64,000 bases of DNA from NCBI RefSeq assembly GCF_042684585.1, contig NZ_JBHULS010000002.1, positions 1-64,000 on the forward strand, in the 5' to 3' direction. This DNA comes from Algorimicrobium sediminis. Its GTDB lineage: Bacteria; Bacteroidota; Bacteroidia; Flavobacteriales; Flavobacteriaceae. A program made the position numbers and the translations under genes. The notes under the pieces were generated by a model. It saw only the letters and a list, made by a program, of their open reading frames with translations. It did no database searches and had not been told where the DNA came from. Positions 7,216 through 15,651 of this stretch are shown piece after piece; positions within the stretch are counted from its first letter, which is position 1, and every line of letters starts with the position of its first letter.

Positions 7216-9690
7216 ATGACATATAATTTACCCATAAAAGGCTTTAAGCACTTTAACGCTTGTTGTTTTGTTCTATTTTTTGTTATGCTCAATGCGAACG
7301 CACAAACTACGCCAATAGGATTTAATCTAGTAGCCTATGAAGGTTTTGACTATACCAGTGGCACTTCTTTATTAAACGCTAGTGGCGGTTCTGGTTGGTC
7401 TAGTAACTGGGAACAATCGTACCAGAATAGATATTTAAAAACAGGCTCTAGTGGCTTAACACCTTTGGGTTTAAGCGTAACGGGGAAAAAAGCCGAATTT
7501 GATGAAACGTGCTTCGGCTCTTGTAATGAAATTGCATCTTTAGGAAGATCCTTACCTCTGCAAAATGAAGGTGTTGTTTACCTTCAATTTATATCGGTTC
7601 TAGAAGCAAATGCAGGTGGAGGAACACCTACCATTCGACTATTAAACGGAACAGATAGAACCGCATTTATTGGCGCTGGCACGGGCAGCTTTATGTCGCT
7701 TTTAAATGAAATTGGCACCAATATTGGCACTTCCACCAAAAATTTGAATGCTCAAAATATCGTTATACTGCGTATAGATTATGATTTGAATAAAACAGAG
7801 ATGTGGGTGGAATCTTTTTTAAACAATTTTAATTACGCGAATCCCACAAACCCCGCCATAACAGCTGCCGGGTTTTCACCTGCTTTTGATAGAATTGATA
7901 TTTATATACGATCTGGTAGTATTGACGAGTTTACTATTTTATCTAAACAAACTACTGCACCCACCAGTATTTCTGGAACTACAGAAATTTGCAGTGGCAG
8001 CAACACGATTCTAACAGCTTCTGGCGGAAAATCGGGTTTAAATACCGTAGATGTTTGGTACGAAAACATGTGCAACACAGAGGCTTTTCACGAAGGTTGG
8101 GATACACAACCCTATGGCTTGGTGAGCACTACAGTTAACACCAATGCCAATGGTATTTTGAATGTAACATCTGAATCAAGCGATCCTTATATTAATATGT
8201 TTAATCTAGGGAGTTTTGATCCAACGCTTTATAAGTATATCAGTTTTCGCTATCGTGTTGTTTCTGGTACTGCAAACCAAGGGCAAATTTTCTTTTTAAA
8301 TGGTTCTATGACAGGTGCAAATGGTTCTAAAGTTATATGGAAATCTTTAATATCTGATGGTCAATGGCATACGTCATCGATTGACATGTCCACACATCCA
8401 CTGTGGACATCAGACGGTAATATTACAGGCATTAGATATGATTATACCACTGCCAGTGGTATAATCATGGATATTGATTTTATAGAATTAGCAACAAACC
8501 CGATTATTGGCACAGGAGCCTCCATAACCGTTTCGCCTACCAGCGATACCGGCTATTTTGTAAAAAGAAAAGGGCCAGGTTCTAACACAGCTTGCACTTC
8601 TCAATTAGTCACTATAAAGCCCCTACCAACTCTTATAAATTTTAATAATTATTCAAAAACCATGTTTGATGGCGCCTTTACCATTAGTAATCCTACAAGC
8701 ATTAGCAGCGGTACTTTTTCTTATGCAAGTAGTAATCCAGAAGTAGCAAGCATAAGCGGTAACACGGTTACCTTAACTGGAATAGGAACCGCCATTATAA
8801 CCGCCACACAAGCAGCAGAAGGCATTTATTGCAGCAGTACTTCAACAGCTACACTTACGGTAAACAATGTACAAGTAGTTAATAAATATGGTAAAATTAC
8901 AAATACAGATCTTAATTATGTAAACAGCAACGGCCTTGTAGGCGGTAATGTGGGCGTAAATAGTCATGGCGCCTCGATACAAACTAAAACATACGATTTG
9001 GTTCCGGGAATGTTACTATATTTAGATGCTAATAATACTGAAAGCTACACAGGATCTGGAACAGCTTGGTCTGATTTGAGTGGCAATGGCAATCACGGAA
9101 CACTACAAAACGGGGTTAATTATAGCAGTACAAACAATGGATCTTTAGTTTTTGATGGCATAGACGATTATTTTGTAACGACCAATAATTTGGACCTTTC
9201 GGATACGGATAACCTAACGATTCAAATCATTTTTAAAACAACGGCTACCGCAGCACAAATGATTTTGGAGCACAGTGCCAATTGGAATTCTAATAATGCA
9301 TTTGGTGTATTATCCAACAATAACAGTACGGATAAAAAAATACAGTTTACAGATCATAATCAAGGTTATAATGTATCCAATACAACCACATCTTTAAATG
9401 ACGGTAATTGGCACTTTATAGCCATAACAACAGACAGAAGTTTGGCGGCCGTAAATCAGAATTTAATGTATATTAACGGGAATACGCCAAGTGCTGTGAA
9501 TAATACAGGGCTTATTAACGACAACAGCGGAAACTTTACAAGTTTCCCGCTTTACATAGCATCTAGAGCAGGTTCTCTAAATTTCTTTAGTGGCAATATT
9601 GCCCAAATTTTAATTTATAAACGGGTACTTACGCCCGAGGAAATTCAACAAAACTACAACGCTGTAAGGGTTAAATATGGACTAGAATAA
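7216..9690 (+). CDS. Multidomain secreted protein with Ig-like and LamG-like domains
   Basis: A signal peptide (LFFVMLNANAQ) is followed by a jelly-roll-like region (about 30-245, VAYEGFDYTSGTSLLNAS), a segment opening with SISGTTEICSGSNTILTASGG as in Ig-like gliding or adhesion proteins, a second beta-sandwich region (about 280-430), and a Big_2-like bacterial Ig domain (about 470-555, YASSNPEVASISGNTVTLTG). Then comes the linker VNKYGKITNTDLNYVNSNG and a C-terminal LamG/concanavalin-like lectin domain (about 595-824) with LSGNGNHGTLQNG, LVFDGIDDYF and IAQILIYKRVLTPEEI. This architecture is common in flavobacterial glycan-binding or adhesion proteins. No hydrolase motif was recognised. It ends at the LamG domain, with no obvious T9SS C-terminal domain. 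Confidence 0.75.
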   Translation: MTYNLPIKGFKHFNACCFVLFFVMLNANAQTTPIGFNLVAYEGFDYTSGTSLLNASGGSGWSSNWEQSYQNRYLKTGSSGLTPLGLSVTGKKAEFDETCFGSCNEIASLGRSLPLQNEGVVYLQFISVLEANAGGGTPTIRLLNGTDRTAFIGAGTGSFMSLLNEIGTNIGTSTKNLNAQNIVILRIDYDLNKTEMWVESFLNNFNYANPTNPAITAAGFSPAFDRIDIYIRSGSIDEFTILSKQTTAPTSISGTTEICSGSNTILTASGGKSGLNTVDVWYENMCNTEAFHEGWDTQPYGLVSTTVNTNANGILNVTSESSDPYINMFNLGSFDPTLYKYISFRYRVVSGTANQGQIFFLNGSMTGANGSKVIWKSLISDGQWHTSSIDMSTHPLWTSDGNITGIRYDYTTASGIIMDIDFIELATNPIIGTGASITVSPTSDTGYFVKRKGPGSNTACTSQLVTIKPLPTLINFNNYSKTMFDGAFTISNPTSISSGTFSYASSNPEVASISGNTVTLTGIGTAIITATQAAEGIYCSSTSTATLTVNNVQVVNKYGKITNTDLNYVNSNGLVGGNVGVNSHGASIQTKTYDLVPGMLLYLDANNTESYTGSGTAWSDLSGNGNHGTLQNGVNYSSTNNGSLVFDGIDDYFVTTNNLDLSDTDNLTIQIIFKTTATAAQMILEHSANWNSNNAFGVLSNNNSTDKKIQFTDHNQGYNVSNTTTSLNDGNWHFIAITTDRSLAAVNQNLMYINGNTPSAVNNTGLINDNSGNFTSFPLYIASRAGSLNFFSGNIAQILIYKRVLTPEEIQQNYNAVRVKYGLE

Positions 9691-9833
9691 AAACAAAATC
9701 GGCATAGAAACTGCTTCCGGTTTTAAAAATACTCCTAAAATAGGCTAATCATGAAAAATTAGGTCATATTTTAAAGACACGCCGTCAACAAACCAAACCT
9801 AAACCGCAAATTAATTATAAACTAGTATACAAT

Positions 9834-10246
9834 TTAATGCGGTAATTTATCTTTAAGCAAACCATATACATAAGTTCCTAGAACTGCCGAAGCAATAACT
9901 ACCAAAATGGACCCATAGCCAGCACTCGCTAACACATACATTGAACCTGGCATGCACCAGCCAATGCCCAACCAAAACCAAACAACATACCTCCTATTGT
10001 ATAACGTATAACGCCTTTTTATTTGGCTTCAAATTGAAGTGTTTTACCAAAAAATGATTTTATTTTGAAGCGCTTGATGCCAAAGGCCATCAGCAAACCA
10101 AGACCCAAAGCCACGCCTATTATTCCGTACATATGAAAAGACTGAAACTGAAACATTTCAAATATGCGAAACCAAGAAGCGGCTTCCGATTTAAAAATCA
10201 TAAACCCAAAAATAATGCCTATTACCAAATATATACCTGTTCTCAT
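9834..10246 (-). pseudogene. Decayed YeeE/YedE-type (DUF6691) sulfur transporter subunit
   Basis: The intact 5' part reads MRTGIYLVIGIIFGFMIFK and FQFQSFHMYGIIGVA, typical of the DUF6691 half of the YeeE/YedE membrane pair thought to import thiosulfate or related sulfur. The frame hits TAA at 10019-10021 where the family continues. Reading through gives GVIRYTIGGMLFGFGWALAGAC, then one C is missing near 9950 (the family motif GACPGSM would need TGCCCAGGT; the window has TGCCAGGT). In the shifted frame the normal C-terminus follows (YGSILVVIASAVLGTYVYG, LLKDKLPH, stop at 9834-9836). One nonsense change and one frameshift make an active product unlikely. Confidence 0.85.
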
Positions 10247-10249
10247 AGT

Positions 10250-10461
10250 CTAAAAAATTAAGAGAAAAATTAATTGAACCATTATTAAACCACCCAATAA
10301 GAAACCTATAACGGCAAATAAGGAGGGTAACTGCAAATTACTTAAACCTGAAATAGCATGCCCCGATGTGCAACACTCTCCATATTCACACCTAATAACC
10401 AGACTAACTATTAGTAGCCCAAAGAAACGAAAGCCTGTATTGAAGCAGGGCGGCACCCCAT
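10250..10461 (-). pseudogene. Remnant of the partner YeeE/YedE gene
   Basis: Only the C-terminal end of a YeeE/YedE protein is recognisable: CTSGHAISGLSNLQLPS followed by AVIGFLLGGLIM. A normal member is about 190 residues with several membrane helices. Here the ATG at 10461 opens a frame that stops after about 16 codons, and the homologous part is in another frame entered from a GTG at 10456. The stretch just before CTSGH aligns with the family only if several small indels are allowed. It ends 3 bp before the DUF6691 pseudogene, the usual order of the pair, so the whole transporter has been lost by deletion and frame decay. Confidence 0.8.
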
Positions 10462-10492
10462 TTTTTTAATTTAGTTTGTAAGCCTTTGTTTA

Positions 10493-10506
10493 GTAACATT
10501 GGTTAC
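10493..10506. promoter_or_regulatory. Crp/Fnr-type operator candidate, site 1
   Basis: GTAACATTGGTTAC matches the dyad GTAAC-N4-GTTAC found at three other places in this cluster. It lies between the YeeE remnant (- strand) and the sterol desaturase gene (+ strand). On the + strand the near -7 element TATTTTGG (10529-10536) is centred 33 bp away, the spacing seen at the other sites. No such element is seen at that distance on the - strand. Confidence 0.6.
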
Positions 10507-10559
10507 TGTACATGCTATAGTTTAGGTTTATTTTGGCACACGAATTGCAATTTCTTCAG

Positions 10560-10567
10560 TAACTTTG
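10560..10567 (+). promoter_or_regulatory. Possible -7 element of the sterol desaturase gene
   Basis: TAACTTTG matches the Bacteroidota consensus TAnnTTTG exactly and would place the transcript start about 11 nt before the ATG at 10585. A competing element, TATTTTGG at 10529-10536, fits the operator spacing better but the consensus less well. Confidence 0.4.
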
Positions 10568-10584
10568 TATCATACTAAATTAAT

Positions 10585-11469
10585 ATGTGGAACTATTTAG
10601 AGGCTTTTACCGACGCTATTGTTGGCACACTAAACTGGACTTGGCAATCCGTCCTGTTTCAGGTGCCGTGGTACACAAATTATTTTTGGGGCTTAATTGT
10701 CATTTCTATTGTAGTTTGGGGATTAGAAATTTTATTTCCGTGGCGAAAAAACCAGGCTATTTTTAGAAAAGATTTTTGGCTAGACGCATTTTACATGTTT
10801 TTCAACTTCTTCATTTTTGCCATTGTAATTAGCGGCGTGTATAATGTTTTAGAGCTTACTTTTTCCAACATTGGTATTTCTATAACAAGCCTATCTTTAA
10901 TAAATATGAACCTTTGGCCTATGTGGCTGCAATTGTTGGTGTTTTTTGTTGTTTTAGATTTTGTACAGTGGTTTACCCATGTTATGCTGCACCGATTTGA
11001 ATTTTTGTGGCGTTTTCACCAAGTGCATCACAGTGTTAAAGAAATGGGCTTTGCAGCGCATTTGCGCTATCATTGGATGGAAAATATTTTATACAAACCA
11101 TTAAAAGTATTTGGTGTTATGATTTTAGGCGGCTTTGAGCCGGAACAAGCCTATATTGTTCATTTTATTGCCATAACTATTGGGCATATTAATCATGCCA
11201 ATATTAAAATAACCTATGGGCCATTTAAATACATTTTAAACAATCCAGTTATGCATTTGTACCACCACGCTTATAATTTACCCAACGATAAGCCACATGG
11301 CATGAATTACGGTATTAGTTTAAGCATTTGGGATTATATATTTAAAACACACCACGTGCCTGAGGCCAGTGGAACCATTACATTGGGATACCACGGCGAC
11401 AACCACATGCCCAAAAGCTTTTTGGGCCAAGCCAAATATGGGTTTTCTAAAAAGAAAACGAAATCCTGA
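10585..11469 (+). CDS. Sterol desaturase / fatty acid hydroxylase family protein
   Basis: An integral membrane di-iron enzyme of the fatty acid hydroxylase superfamily. The His clusters that bind iron are visible: HVMLH (132-136), HQVHH (145-149) and HLYHH (224-228), with further His near 159-163, 201-204 and 256-257. Several hydrophobic helices lie in the first 130 residues. Members hydroxylate or desaturate lipids, sterols, carotenoids or ether lipids; the substrate cannot be read from sequence. It converges with the TPMT-type methyltransferase gene, with only 2 bp between stops. The gene is on the opposite strand from its sulfide-cluster neighbours, but it has a Crp/Fnr-type dyad upstream, so it may belong to the same regulon. 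Confidence 0.85.
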   Translation: MWNYLEAFTDAIVGTLNWTWQSVLFQVPWYTNYFWGLIVISIVVWGLEILFPWRKNQAIFRKDFWLDAFYMFFNFFIFAIVISGVYNVLELTFSNIGISITSLSLINMNLWPMWLQLLVFFVVLDFVQWFTHVMLHRFEFLWRFHQVHHSVKEMGFAAHLRYHWMENILYKPLKVFGVMILGGFEPEQAYIVHFIAITIGHINHANIKITYGPFKYILNNPVMHLYHHAYNLPNDKPHGMNYGISLSIWDYIFKTHHVPEASGTITLGYHGDNHMPKSFLGQAKYGFSKKKTKS

Positions 11470-11471
11470 TT

Positions 11472-12065
11472 TTATTTTTTCTGAAAATTGAAAAATAGTT
11501 CGCTATTTGCCCTACTTGGCATTGAATTGTAACACGGTTCCAGCGTTTTAAAATGAAAATAGGGTGCAAAGTATCCCTCATATTCATCTTGAAAACCACC
11601 AAAAGGCGGCTTATTTGTGTGTAATGCTTTGTTGAATAACACGCCCACTAATTGGCCGTTAGTGTCTAACAAATTGTGTGTTTTTTCTGCGTAGGCTTGA
11701 CGTAAATTTGGATTTAAGGCGCAAAAAAAAGTTTGCTCCAGAATTAAATGAAAGGCCCCGCGAATGTTAAAGAAATTAGCATGCAATAACTGGCTATCGG
11801 GGAAATTAGGAACTCGTGTTTTAAAATTACTTAAAGCGGTTCTAGAAACATCGGCAATAAACACATTTTTAAAACCTTGTTGGTACAAGTATTCCGCTTC
11901 ATAGGCGTTTCCTGCTCCGGGAATTAAAATTTTAAGCAATTTATCTTCTAACTGATCTATATAGCTTTTAATAGGCCCAGATACTTGGCCTAAATCCCAG
12001 CCAGTATTGTTATCTTGGTAGCGGCTGTCCCAAAAGGCTTCAGATAAATCCATCTTTTTAAGCAT
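11472..12065 (-). CDS. TPMT-family SAM-dependent methyltransferase
   Basis: At 197 residues it matches the thiopurine/thiocyanate S-methyltransferase family: an N-terminal FWDSRYQDNNTGWDLG, a SAM-binding loop LIPGAGNAYEAEYL at about 43-56, and an acidic strand end FIADVS. Family members methylate small thiols, thiocyanate, halides or selenium and tellurium species. The start ATG overlaps the thioredoxin stop by 8 bp, so translation is probably coupled. An in-frame ATG four codons later is an alternative. Placement at the end of the sulfide cluster suggests methylation of sulfide or another small thiol, which is inference. Confidence 0.8.
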   Translation of the reverse strand: MLKKMDLSEAFWDSRYQDNNTGWDLGQVSGPIKSYIDQLEDKLLKILIPGAGNAYEAEYLYQQGFKNVFIADVSRTALSNFKTRVPNFPDSQLLHANFFNIRGAFHLILEQTFFCALNPNLRQAYAEKTHNLLDTNGQLVGVLFNKALHTNKPPFGGFQDEYEGYFAPYFHFKTLEPCYNSMPSRANSELFFNFQKK

Positions 12066-12354
12066 GCGATTGGATTAAAGACACCAAATCTCTTTTGGAA
12101 GATAGGCCTGCCTGTCGCCAAATTTGCTTTCCTTGTTTATAAAGAATTAGCGTAGGCACACCCCGCACATTAAATTGCGCTGCAAGTTGTTGGTTCTTAT
12201 CCACATCTATTTTTATTATGGAAACCTTATCTCCCAATTCAGCTTTCACTTCTTTTAAAATAGGACTCATAGTTTTACAAGGTCCGCACCATTCAGCAAA
12301 AAAATCGACTAACACAGGAGTGTCCTTTTGAATTAATTCTGAAAACTTGCTCAT
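12058..12354 (-). CDS. trxA: Thioredoxin
   Basis: A 98-residue single-domain thioredoxin with the canonical active site WCGPC (22-26), DFFAEWC before it and the cis-Pro segment RGVPTLILY at about 64-72. There is no signal peptide, so it is cytoplasmic. It reduces disulfides and can reduce persulfides. It lies between a two-haem lipoprotein gene (64 bp gap) and the methyltransferase it overlaps, consistent with a reductant for the persulfide-handling enzymes of this cluster. Confidence 0.92.
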   Translation of the reverse strand: MSKFSELIQKDTPVLVDFFAEWCGPCKTMSPILKEVKAELGDKVSIIKIDVDKNQQLAAQFNVRGVPTLILYKQGKQIWRQAGLSSKRDLVSLIQSHA

Positions 12355-12418
12355 GACTATTTATTTTAAAATTGTACGTATTTAGTTCGGTTTTAGCCTA
12401 TTATTTCTATTTCTTGTT

Positions 12419-13426
12419 CTATTTCTTGAATGATACACGCCATATGCCCCTTACTTCATTTTCCATATAACCAATGGCCTCATCCATGGGATACAACGCT
12501 TTAATGGTTTTGTAAACCGCTGGCTCTACATTTTTTCCATGGCATTGCAAACACATGCTATTGGTAACAATGGGATAAAAAACCTGTACAGTATCATCCA
12601 TCTCGTCCACAATAGGTTTTGGTTCTTGTTGGGCTGCTACGGTTTCTTTAAATTGAGCAATGTAATTTAGCTCTTGCTCGTTGGCTTGGTTTTTGGGGTT
12701 ACGTGGTTTATCGGAAACGCGTTTAATTAAGGCATTATGAACAACGGCCATACTATCTGTTATAGGGTATGCTGCAACATTACAAAATTCCACAGCCGCC
12801 AAAGTGCCCTTTTTCTGTATGGTTCCCATTAAGTTTTTGCCCAGTTCTGCTTTCGTGCTTAACGCGTATTCAAGACCTGTTTCGGCATACGTTTTAACCG
12901 TATCGGTAGTAAACGCTTGTTGTGCCCTTCTGTTTTGCTTGCCTTTACCCATCATTTTACCGCGTCCTTTGCCTTTGTGTTCTTTTACATGTTCCTCAAA
13001 CCATTCAGGCTGAACTATGTCATAATTATACATATAATCGGCTATTTGGGCCACGGTTTCATCTGGATAATGTGCTTTAGGCATTAAGCCGAAACGCTTT
13101 ACAGCACCTGGCATTTTAGCAGTAGCTTGGGTTGGATTTGCCAAAAAACTTTTTATGTTTTTGGTAAACGCTGCTTTACTAATTCCTTCGGTTAAATAGT
13201 GCTGCTTAACGGCAATCATGGGTGGTGCAATACGGTTTTCTTGACTTGTCGTCGGGCTATGACATACGTAGCAATTAACCTCCATGAGTTTTTTACCTGG
13301 ATGGGTTTCCTCTGTGGTGCTTTCTGCAGCTTCCACAGCAATATAATCTGCTGGGGCTTGCTTATTGTTTTTACAAGCAACCAAGCCAAATAGTAAGCCC
13401 ACGGCAAACAGCATTTTACGCATCAT
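12419..13426 (-). CDS. Two-haem c-type cytochrome lipoprotein with DUF3365 domain
   Basis: A lipobox (GLVAC, Cys18) predicts a lipoprotein. The first haem motif is CYVCH (52-56) in a small cytochrome c domain (about 40-140). A basic, Met/Gly-rich linker (GKGRGKMMGKGKQNRR, about 151-166) follows. The C-terminal half, about 175-335, is DUF3365-like with a second haem motif CLQCH (292-296). Periplasmic electron transfer is likely, possibly accepting electrons from sulfur oxidation; that role is inferred from context. Its start overlaps the end of the HMA gene by 11 bp, so the two are translationally linked. A second ATG immediately follows the first. Confidence 0.8.
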   Translation of the reverse strand: MMRKMLFAVGLLFGLVACKNNKQAPADYIAVEAAESTTEETHPGKKLMEVNCYVCHSPTTSQENRIAPPMIAVKQHYLTEGISKAAFTKNIKSFLANPTQATAKMPGAVKRFGLMPKAHYPDETVAQIADYMYNYDIVQPEWFEEHVKEHKGKGRGKMMGKGKQNRRAQQAFTTDTVKTYAETGLEYALSTKAELGKNLMGTIQKKGTLAAVEFCNVAAYPITDSMAVVHNALIKRVSDKPRNPKNQANEQELNYIAQFKETVAAQQEPKPIVDEMDDTVQVFYPIVTNSMCLQCHGKNVEPAVYKTIKALYPMDEAIGYMENEVRGIWRVSFKK

Positions 13427-13694
13427 GATTGGCTATTTTACCAGTTGCACAACTGATATAGGATTTTGCTTTTGTTAAAACCGAATTTTCAGCATCTGCT
13501 TCGGGATAACCCAAAGCCTTCAACTTTTGCTTAACGGCCACCAGAACTTCAGGAGTGGTGTTATTGAAGCTTACTTGGCTCGTTTCCACATCTACAATAA
13601 GGTTTTCTACACCCGGCACTGTGTTTAACTTACTACTAATTGTATGTGCACAGCCACCACATTTCAGGTTTTGTATAACTAACGTTGTTTTCAT
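13416..13694 (-). CDS. Heavy-metal-associated (HMA) domain protein
   Basis: A 92-residue CopZ-like ferredoxin fold with the metal site CGGC at 12-15 (LKCGGCAHTI) and the usual strand pattern (VENLIVDVETSQVSF). The last 25 residues are an extension with an extra Cys. Such proteins carry Cu(I) or other soft metals. It lies 1 bp from the periplasmic rhodanese gene and overlaps the cytochrome gene. A role in metal supply or in handling metal-thiol stress within the sulfide cluster is inference. Confidence 0.85.
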   Translation of the reverse strand: MKTTLVIQNLKCGGCAHTISSKLNTVPGVENLIVDVETSQVSFNNTTPEVLVAVKQKLKALGYPEADAENSVLTKAKSYISCATGKIANHDA

Positions 13695-13695
13695 A

Positions 13696-14052
13696 TTAAT
13701 TCCAGTTTAAGTAACCACCTTTTAAATCGTATATTTCTGTAAAGCCTAAAGCTGATAGTTTTTTGGCAGCTTTTCCGCTTCTATTTCCGCTACGGCAATA
13801 AATATATAGTGGTTTTTGTTTATCAAATTTTTCAAATTGTGTTTCAAATGATGCATCGAAGAAGTCGATATTCTTGGCATTTTTTATATGGCCCGCTTGG
13901 AACTCTTTTGGCGTTCTTACATCCACAAGCTGAACGGCTCCAGCGTTTATTTGTTCTTTATAAGTTTCAACGGGTAGTACTTTTAATGCGGAATTTTGTG
14001 CTGTTCCGAAAAGCATAGACATAAATGAGATAATTACTATAATTTGTTTCAT
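13696..14052 (-). CDS. Periplasmic single-domain rhodanese
   Basis: A short signal peptide (IIVIISFMSMLFGTAQ) precedes one rhodanese domain with VQLVDVRTPKEFQAGHI and the active loop CRSGNR (Cys86). Rhodaneses move sulfane sulfur from thiosulfate or persulfides to acceptors. It starts the rhodanese-HMA-cytochrome transcription unit. Its promoter region carries dyad site 2, 50 bp upstream of the ATG. Confidence 0.9.
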   Translation of the reverse strand: MKQIIVIISFMSMLFGTAQNSALKVLPVETYKEQINAGAVQLVDVRTPKEFQAGHIKNAKNIDFFDASFETQFEKFDKQKPLYIYCRSGNRSGKAAKKLSALGFTEIYDLKGGYLNWN

Positions 14053-14071
14053 GATTGGTTTATTTCGATTA

Positions 14072-14115
14072 TAAAATTACAGTTTAAATTTATTCTCATC
14101 CGTAACAATTGTTAC
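14072..14115 (-). promoter_or_regulatory. Operator site 2 with -7 element
   Basis: The perfect palindrome GTAACAATTGTTAC (14102-14115) is centred 33 bp upstream of a -7-like element reading TAATTTTA on the - strand (14072-14079, one mismatch to TAnnTTTG). The predicted transcript start is near 14068, about 16 nt before the rhodanese ATG. This is the spacing expected of a Crp/Fnr activator bound near -41. Confidence 0.7.
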
Positions 14116-14116
14116 T

Positions 14117-14140
14117 AAAAAAGAGTGGCTCACACCACTC
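14117..14140 (-). terminator. Rho-independent terminator of the MBL-rhodanese gene
   Basis: On the - strand a perfect GAGTGG/CCACTC stem with a 6-nt loop is followed by six T. It lies 28 bp after the stop of the gene ending at 14168 and directly before operator site 2, so the upstream gene and the rhodanese operon are separate transcription units. Confidence 0.85.
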
Positions 14141-14167
14141 CTTTCAAGTTACAAAAAATTTAGCACT

Positions 14168-15580
14168 TTATTTTACAGTAGACGGACATACAAAATCTGT
14201 AGTTGGAATATTGGTTTCCTGGATGGCTTTAAAGCCTCCGGCAATATCCACAAGGTTGTGAATACCTCTACTCTTTAATATAGATGCGGCTATAACACTG
14301 CGGTAACCAGCAGCACAATGCACATAAAAAGTTTCACTTTCTGGAAATTCACTTAAATGATTATTCAGAAAATCTAGTGGCGTTAAATGAGCATCTGCAA
14401 CGTGAGCTGCTGTATATTCGCCTTCTTTTCTTACATCAAAAACGGGCACTTTCTGGCTTTTTAAAATTGTTTCTAATTGGGTAGCTGGAATGGATTTTAT
14501 AGCATCTGTTTCTTTGCCTGCTGCCTTCCAAGCTTCGTAACCACCTTTTAAATAGCCCAAAGCATAATCGAAGCCTACGCGCGACAAACGTGTTATAGTT
14601 TCTGCTTCTCTACCTTCTGGCGTAACTAGTAAAATAGGTTGTTTTACATCGGCTATTAGGGCTCCAACCCAAGGCGCAAAGCCTCCATCCAAGCCAATAA
14701 ATATGGAGCGCGGAATATGGCCTTTTACAAAGTCATCTTGATGGCGTACATCTAAAATTAAAGCTTCAGTTTCGTTGGCAGCTACCTCAAAAGCGTCTGG
14801 CGGCAAAGCTTGAGAACCTCGTTTTAACACCACATCTATATCGTCGTACCCGTCCTTATTCATTTGCACATTTAACGGAAAATACTGTGGTGGGGGTTGC
14901 AAGCCTTCGGTTACTTCCTGAATAAACTCCTCTTTGGTCATGTTCTCGCGTAGGGCATAATTTGTTTTTTTCTGCTCACCAATTGTACCTACAGTTTCTT
15001 TACTTAAATTTTTTCCGCATGCCGAACCAGCACCATGAGCTGGATACACAATAACATCGTCGGCAAGTGTCATAATTTTTGTTCGTAAGCTATCGTATAA
15101 AATACCTGCTAACTCCTCTTGGGTCATGTTAGCCGCTTTTTGTGCTAAATCTGGACGCCCTACATCGCCTAAAAACAATGTATCGCCACTAAAAATAGCA
15201 TGATCTTTACCGTTTTCATCTTTTAATAAATAGGTGGTGCTTTCCATGGTATGCCCTGGTGTATGCAAAGCGGTAATAGTTATGTTACCCAGTTTAAAAA
15301 CCTGACCATCCTGGGCTACTGTGGCTTTAAAACCTGTAGTTGCCGTTGGACCAAATACAATGTCGGCACCGGTTTCTTTGGCTAGGGTAACATGGCCGCT
15401 AACAAAATCGGCATGAAAATGTGTTTCAAAAATATATTTAATTTTTGCCTGGTCCTGCTTGGCGCGTTCTATGTATGGTTTTACTTCTCTTAAGGGATCA
15501 ATAATAGCCACTTCGCCTTGGCTTTCTATGTAGTAAGCGCCTTGCGCTAAACATCCTGTGTATATTTGTTCAATTTTCAT
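14168..15580 (-). CDS. Metallo-beta-lactamase-fold persulfide dioxygenase-like protein with two rhodanese domains
   Basis: The ATG at 15580 (MKIEQIYTGCL) is chosen over an upstream TTG because homologues start there. Residues 1-235 form an MBL domain with HFHAD (54-58), His63, HTPGH (to 110), Asp133 (SGDTLF) and PAHGAGSACG; the metal ligands fit ETHE1-type non-haem iron persulfide dioxygenases. Two rhodanese domains follow: the first (about 245-350) has no active Cys (VTPEGREAE), and the second (about 365-465) has CAAGYRS. This resembles CstB-type proteins, which oxidise persulfide to sulfite or thiosulfate. It has its own promoter (site 3) and terminator. Confidence 0.9.
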   Translation of the reverse strand: MKIEQIYTGCLAQGAYYIESQGEVAIIDPLREVKPYIERAKQDQAKIKYIFETHFHADFVSGHVTLAKETGADIVFGPTATTGFKATVAQDGQVFKLGNITITALHTPGHTMESTTYLLKDENGKDHAIFSGDTLFLGDVGRPDLAQKAANMTQEELAGILYDSLRTKIMTLADDVIVYPAHGAGSACGKNLSKETVGTIGEQKKTNYALRENMTKEEFIQEVTEGLQPPPQYFPLNVQMNKDGYDDIDVVLKRGSQALPPDAFEVAANETEALILDVRHQDDFVKGHIPRSIFIGLDGGFAPWVGALIADVKQPILLVTPEGREAETITRLSRVGFDYALGYLKGGYEAWKAAGKETDAIKSIPATQLETILKSQKVPVFDVRKEGEYTAAHVADAHLTPLDFLNNHLSEFPESETFYVHCAAGYRSVIAASILKSRGIHNLVDIAGGFKAIQETNIPTTDFVCPSTVK

Positions 15581-15604
15581 TTGTGTTGCTTTTAAATTGA
15601 AGTA

Positions 15605-15648
15605 CAAATTTACAAATATTAACCGACATGGGCCGTAACTTTAGTTAC
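15605..15648 (-). promoter_or_regulatory. Operator site 3 with -7 element
   Basis: GTAACTTTAGTTAC (15635-15648) is centred exactly 33 bp upstream of an exact Bacteroidota -7 element, TAAATTTG on the - strand (15605-15612). The predicted transcript start is near 15601, about 20 nt before the ATG at 15580. Confidence 0.75.
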
Positions 15649-15651
15649 AAC

